64,000 nt of DNA from Algisphaera agarilytica (GTDB taxonomy: Bacteria; Planctomycetota; Phycisphaerae; Phycisphaerales; Phycisphaeraceae). Location: assembly GCF_014207595.1 (NCBI RefSeq), contig NZ_JACHGY010000001.1, forward strand, positions 1,878,909 through 1,942,908, in the 5' to 3' direction. The notes beneath the pieces were generated by a model that was given only the letters and a program-made list of their open reading frames with translations, made no database searches and was not told the DNA's origin. Both the position numbers and the translations under genes were made by a program. This document shows positions 63,785 through 64,000 of this stretch, piece after piece. Each line of letters starts with the position of its first letter. Position 1 is the stretch's first letter.

Positions 63785-64000
63785 ATGGATGTAAACATGA
63801 AAGCAGTCGTGGGTTTTGGTGAGATCATGGGACGCATGGCCGCAGTCGGCCCGCTGCGTCTGCGTCAGTCACGCGCGCTCGACGTCACCTACGCCGGGGC
63901 CGAGGCGAGTGTTACCGCGTCCATCTGCAACTTCGGCGGGGTCGGCCGCTACGTCACCGCCCTGCCTAAGCACGCCCTGGCCGAGGCCGCGATGGACTCG
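63785..64000 (+). CDS. kdgK: PfkB-family sugar kinase, probably 2-keto-3-deoxygluconate kinase (3' end missing)
   Basis: The frame is open from ATG 63785 (or 63797) to the end of the window: MKAVVGFGEIMGRMAAVGP, LRLRQSRALDVTYAGAEASV and GGVGRYVTALPKHALAEAA. This is the N-terminal third of a ribokinase/PfkB kinase; the FGEIM start and the QS..DVTYAGAEASV segment match KDG kinases. It begins 31 bases after eda, so an operon is likely. Its product would feed KDPG to the aldolase upstream. Confidence 0.8.
   Translation, partial: MDVNMKAVVGFGEIMGRMAAVGPLRLRQSRALDVTYAGAEASVTASICNFGGVGRYVTALPKHALAEAAMDS

Overview
The window is chromosomal DNA from a GC-rich planctomycete, most likely a marine member of the Phycisphaerae. 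The grounds are: a run of six secreted proteins ending in PEP-CTERM signals, most of them with dockerin-like Asn/Asp-Gly repeats just before the signal; futalosine-pathway menaquinone synthesis (MqnD); an LpxC-FabZ fusion inside a lipid A operon; a GH16 glycanase, a formylglycine sulfatase and a formylglycine-generating enzyme; and many intergenic palindromes. The genus assignment is inference. No rRNA, tRNA, CRISPR array, phage or transposase was recognised.

Layout. 1-13.6 kb: six exported PEP-CTERM proteins, one FG-GAP protein (5' end outside the window) on + and five on -. One of them (8223-10103) is interrupted by an in-frame TAG. 14.0-15.3 kb: GH16 glycoside hydrolase. 15.4-17.3 kb: a phosphoribosyltransferase-like gene interrupted by an in-frame TAA, and a small CxxC protein. 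17.7-27.6 kb: mqnD, lipoproteins, an RNase D, a GNAT, a PqiA/PqiB-type MCE pair, a C39-like membrane peptidase and transketolase. 28.0-34.6 kb: Rrf2 regulator, then a compact cheW-cheR-cheA-cheX-cheY-cheB operon. 34.7-40.4 kb, opposite strand: maf - degenerate radical-SAM/SPASM protein - neuA-like - neuC-like, which reads as a nonulosonic-acid and flagellin-glycosylation cluster beside the chemotaxis genes. 40.6-44.1 kb: two envelope proteins and the sulfatase. 44.3-49.5 kb: lipid A operon ompH/skp-lpxD-lpxC/fabZ-lpxA followed by a sugar-nucleotide epimerase. 49.8-57.6 kb: acyl-CoA ligase, SPOR lipoprotein, PilZ protein, EamA transporter, DAHP synthase, kinase-like protein and the formylglycine-generating enzyme. 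57.8-64.0 kb: two cyclophilins, a divergent HD-GYP protein, a Gfo/Idh/MocA oxidoreductase, KDPG aldolase and the start of a KDG kinase running off the end.

How the genes fit together. GH16, sulfatase plus its maturation enzyme, and the KDPG aldolase/KDG kinase pair suggest growth on sulfated algal polysaccharides. Lipid A genes, OmpH, PqiA/B and several lipoproteins show a Gram-negative type outer membrane. The che operon, maf/neu cluster, PilZ and HD-GYP proteins point to a motile, surface-responsive life style.

The observations I rate highest are: an in-frame palindromic-repeat insertion inside the FGE gene next to its active-site cysteines; two independent single-codon nonsense interruptions, both at a position where Gln is the one-transition ancestor; a radical-SAM/SPASM protein that has lost its iron-sulfur cysteines in a glycosylation operon; and dispersed palindrome families, one of which supplies the stop codon of a lipoprotein gene.
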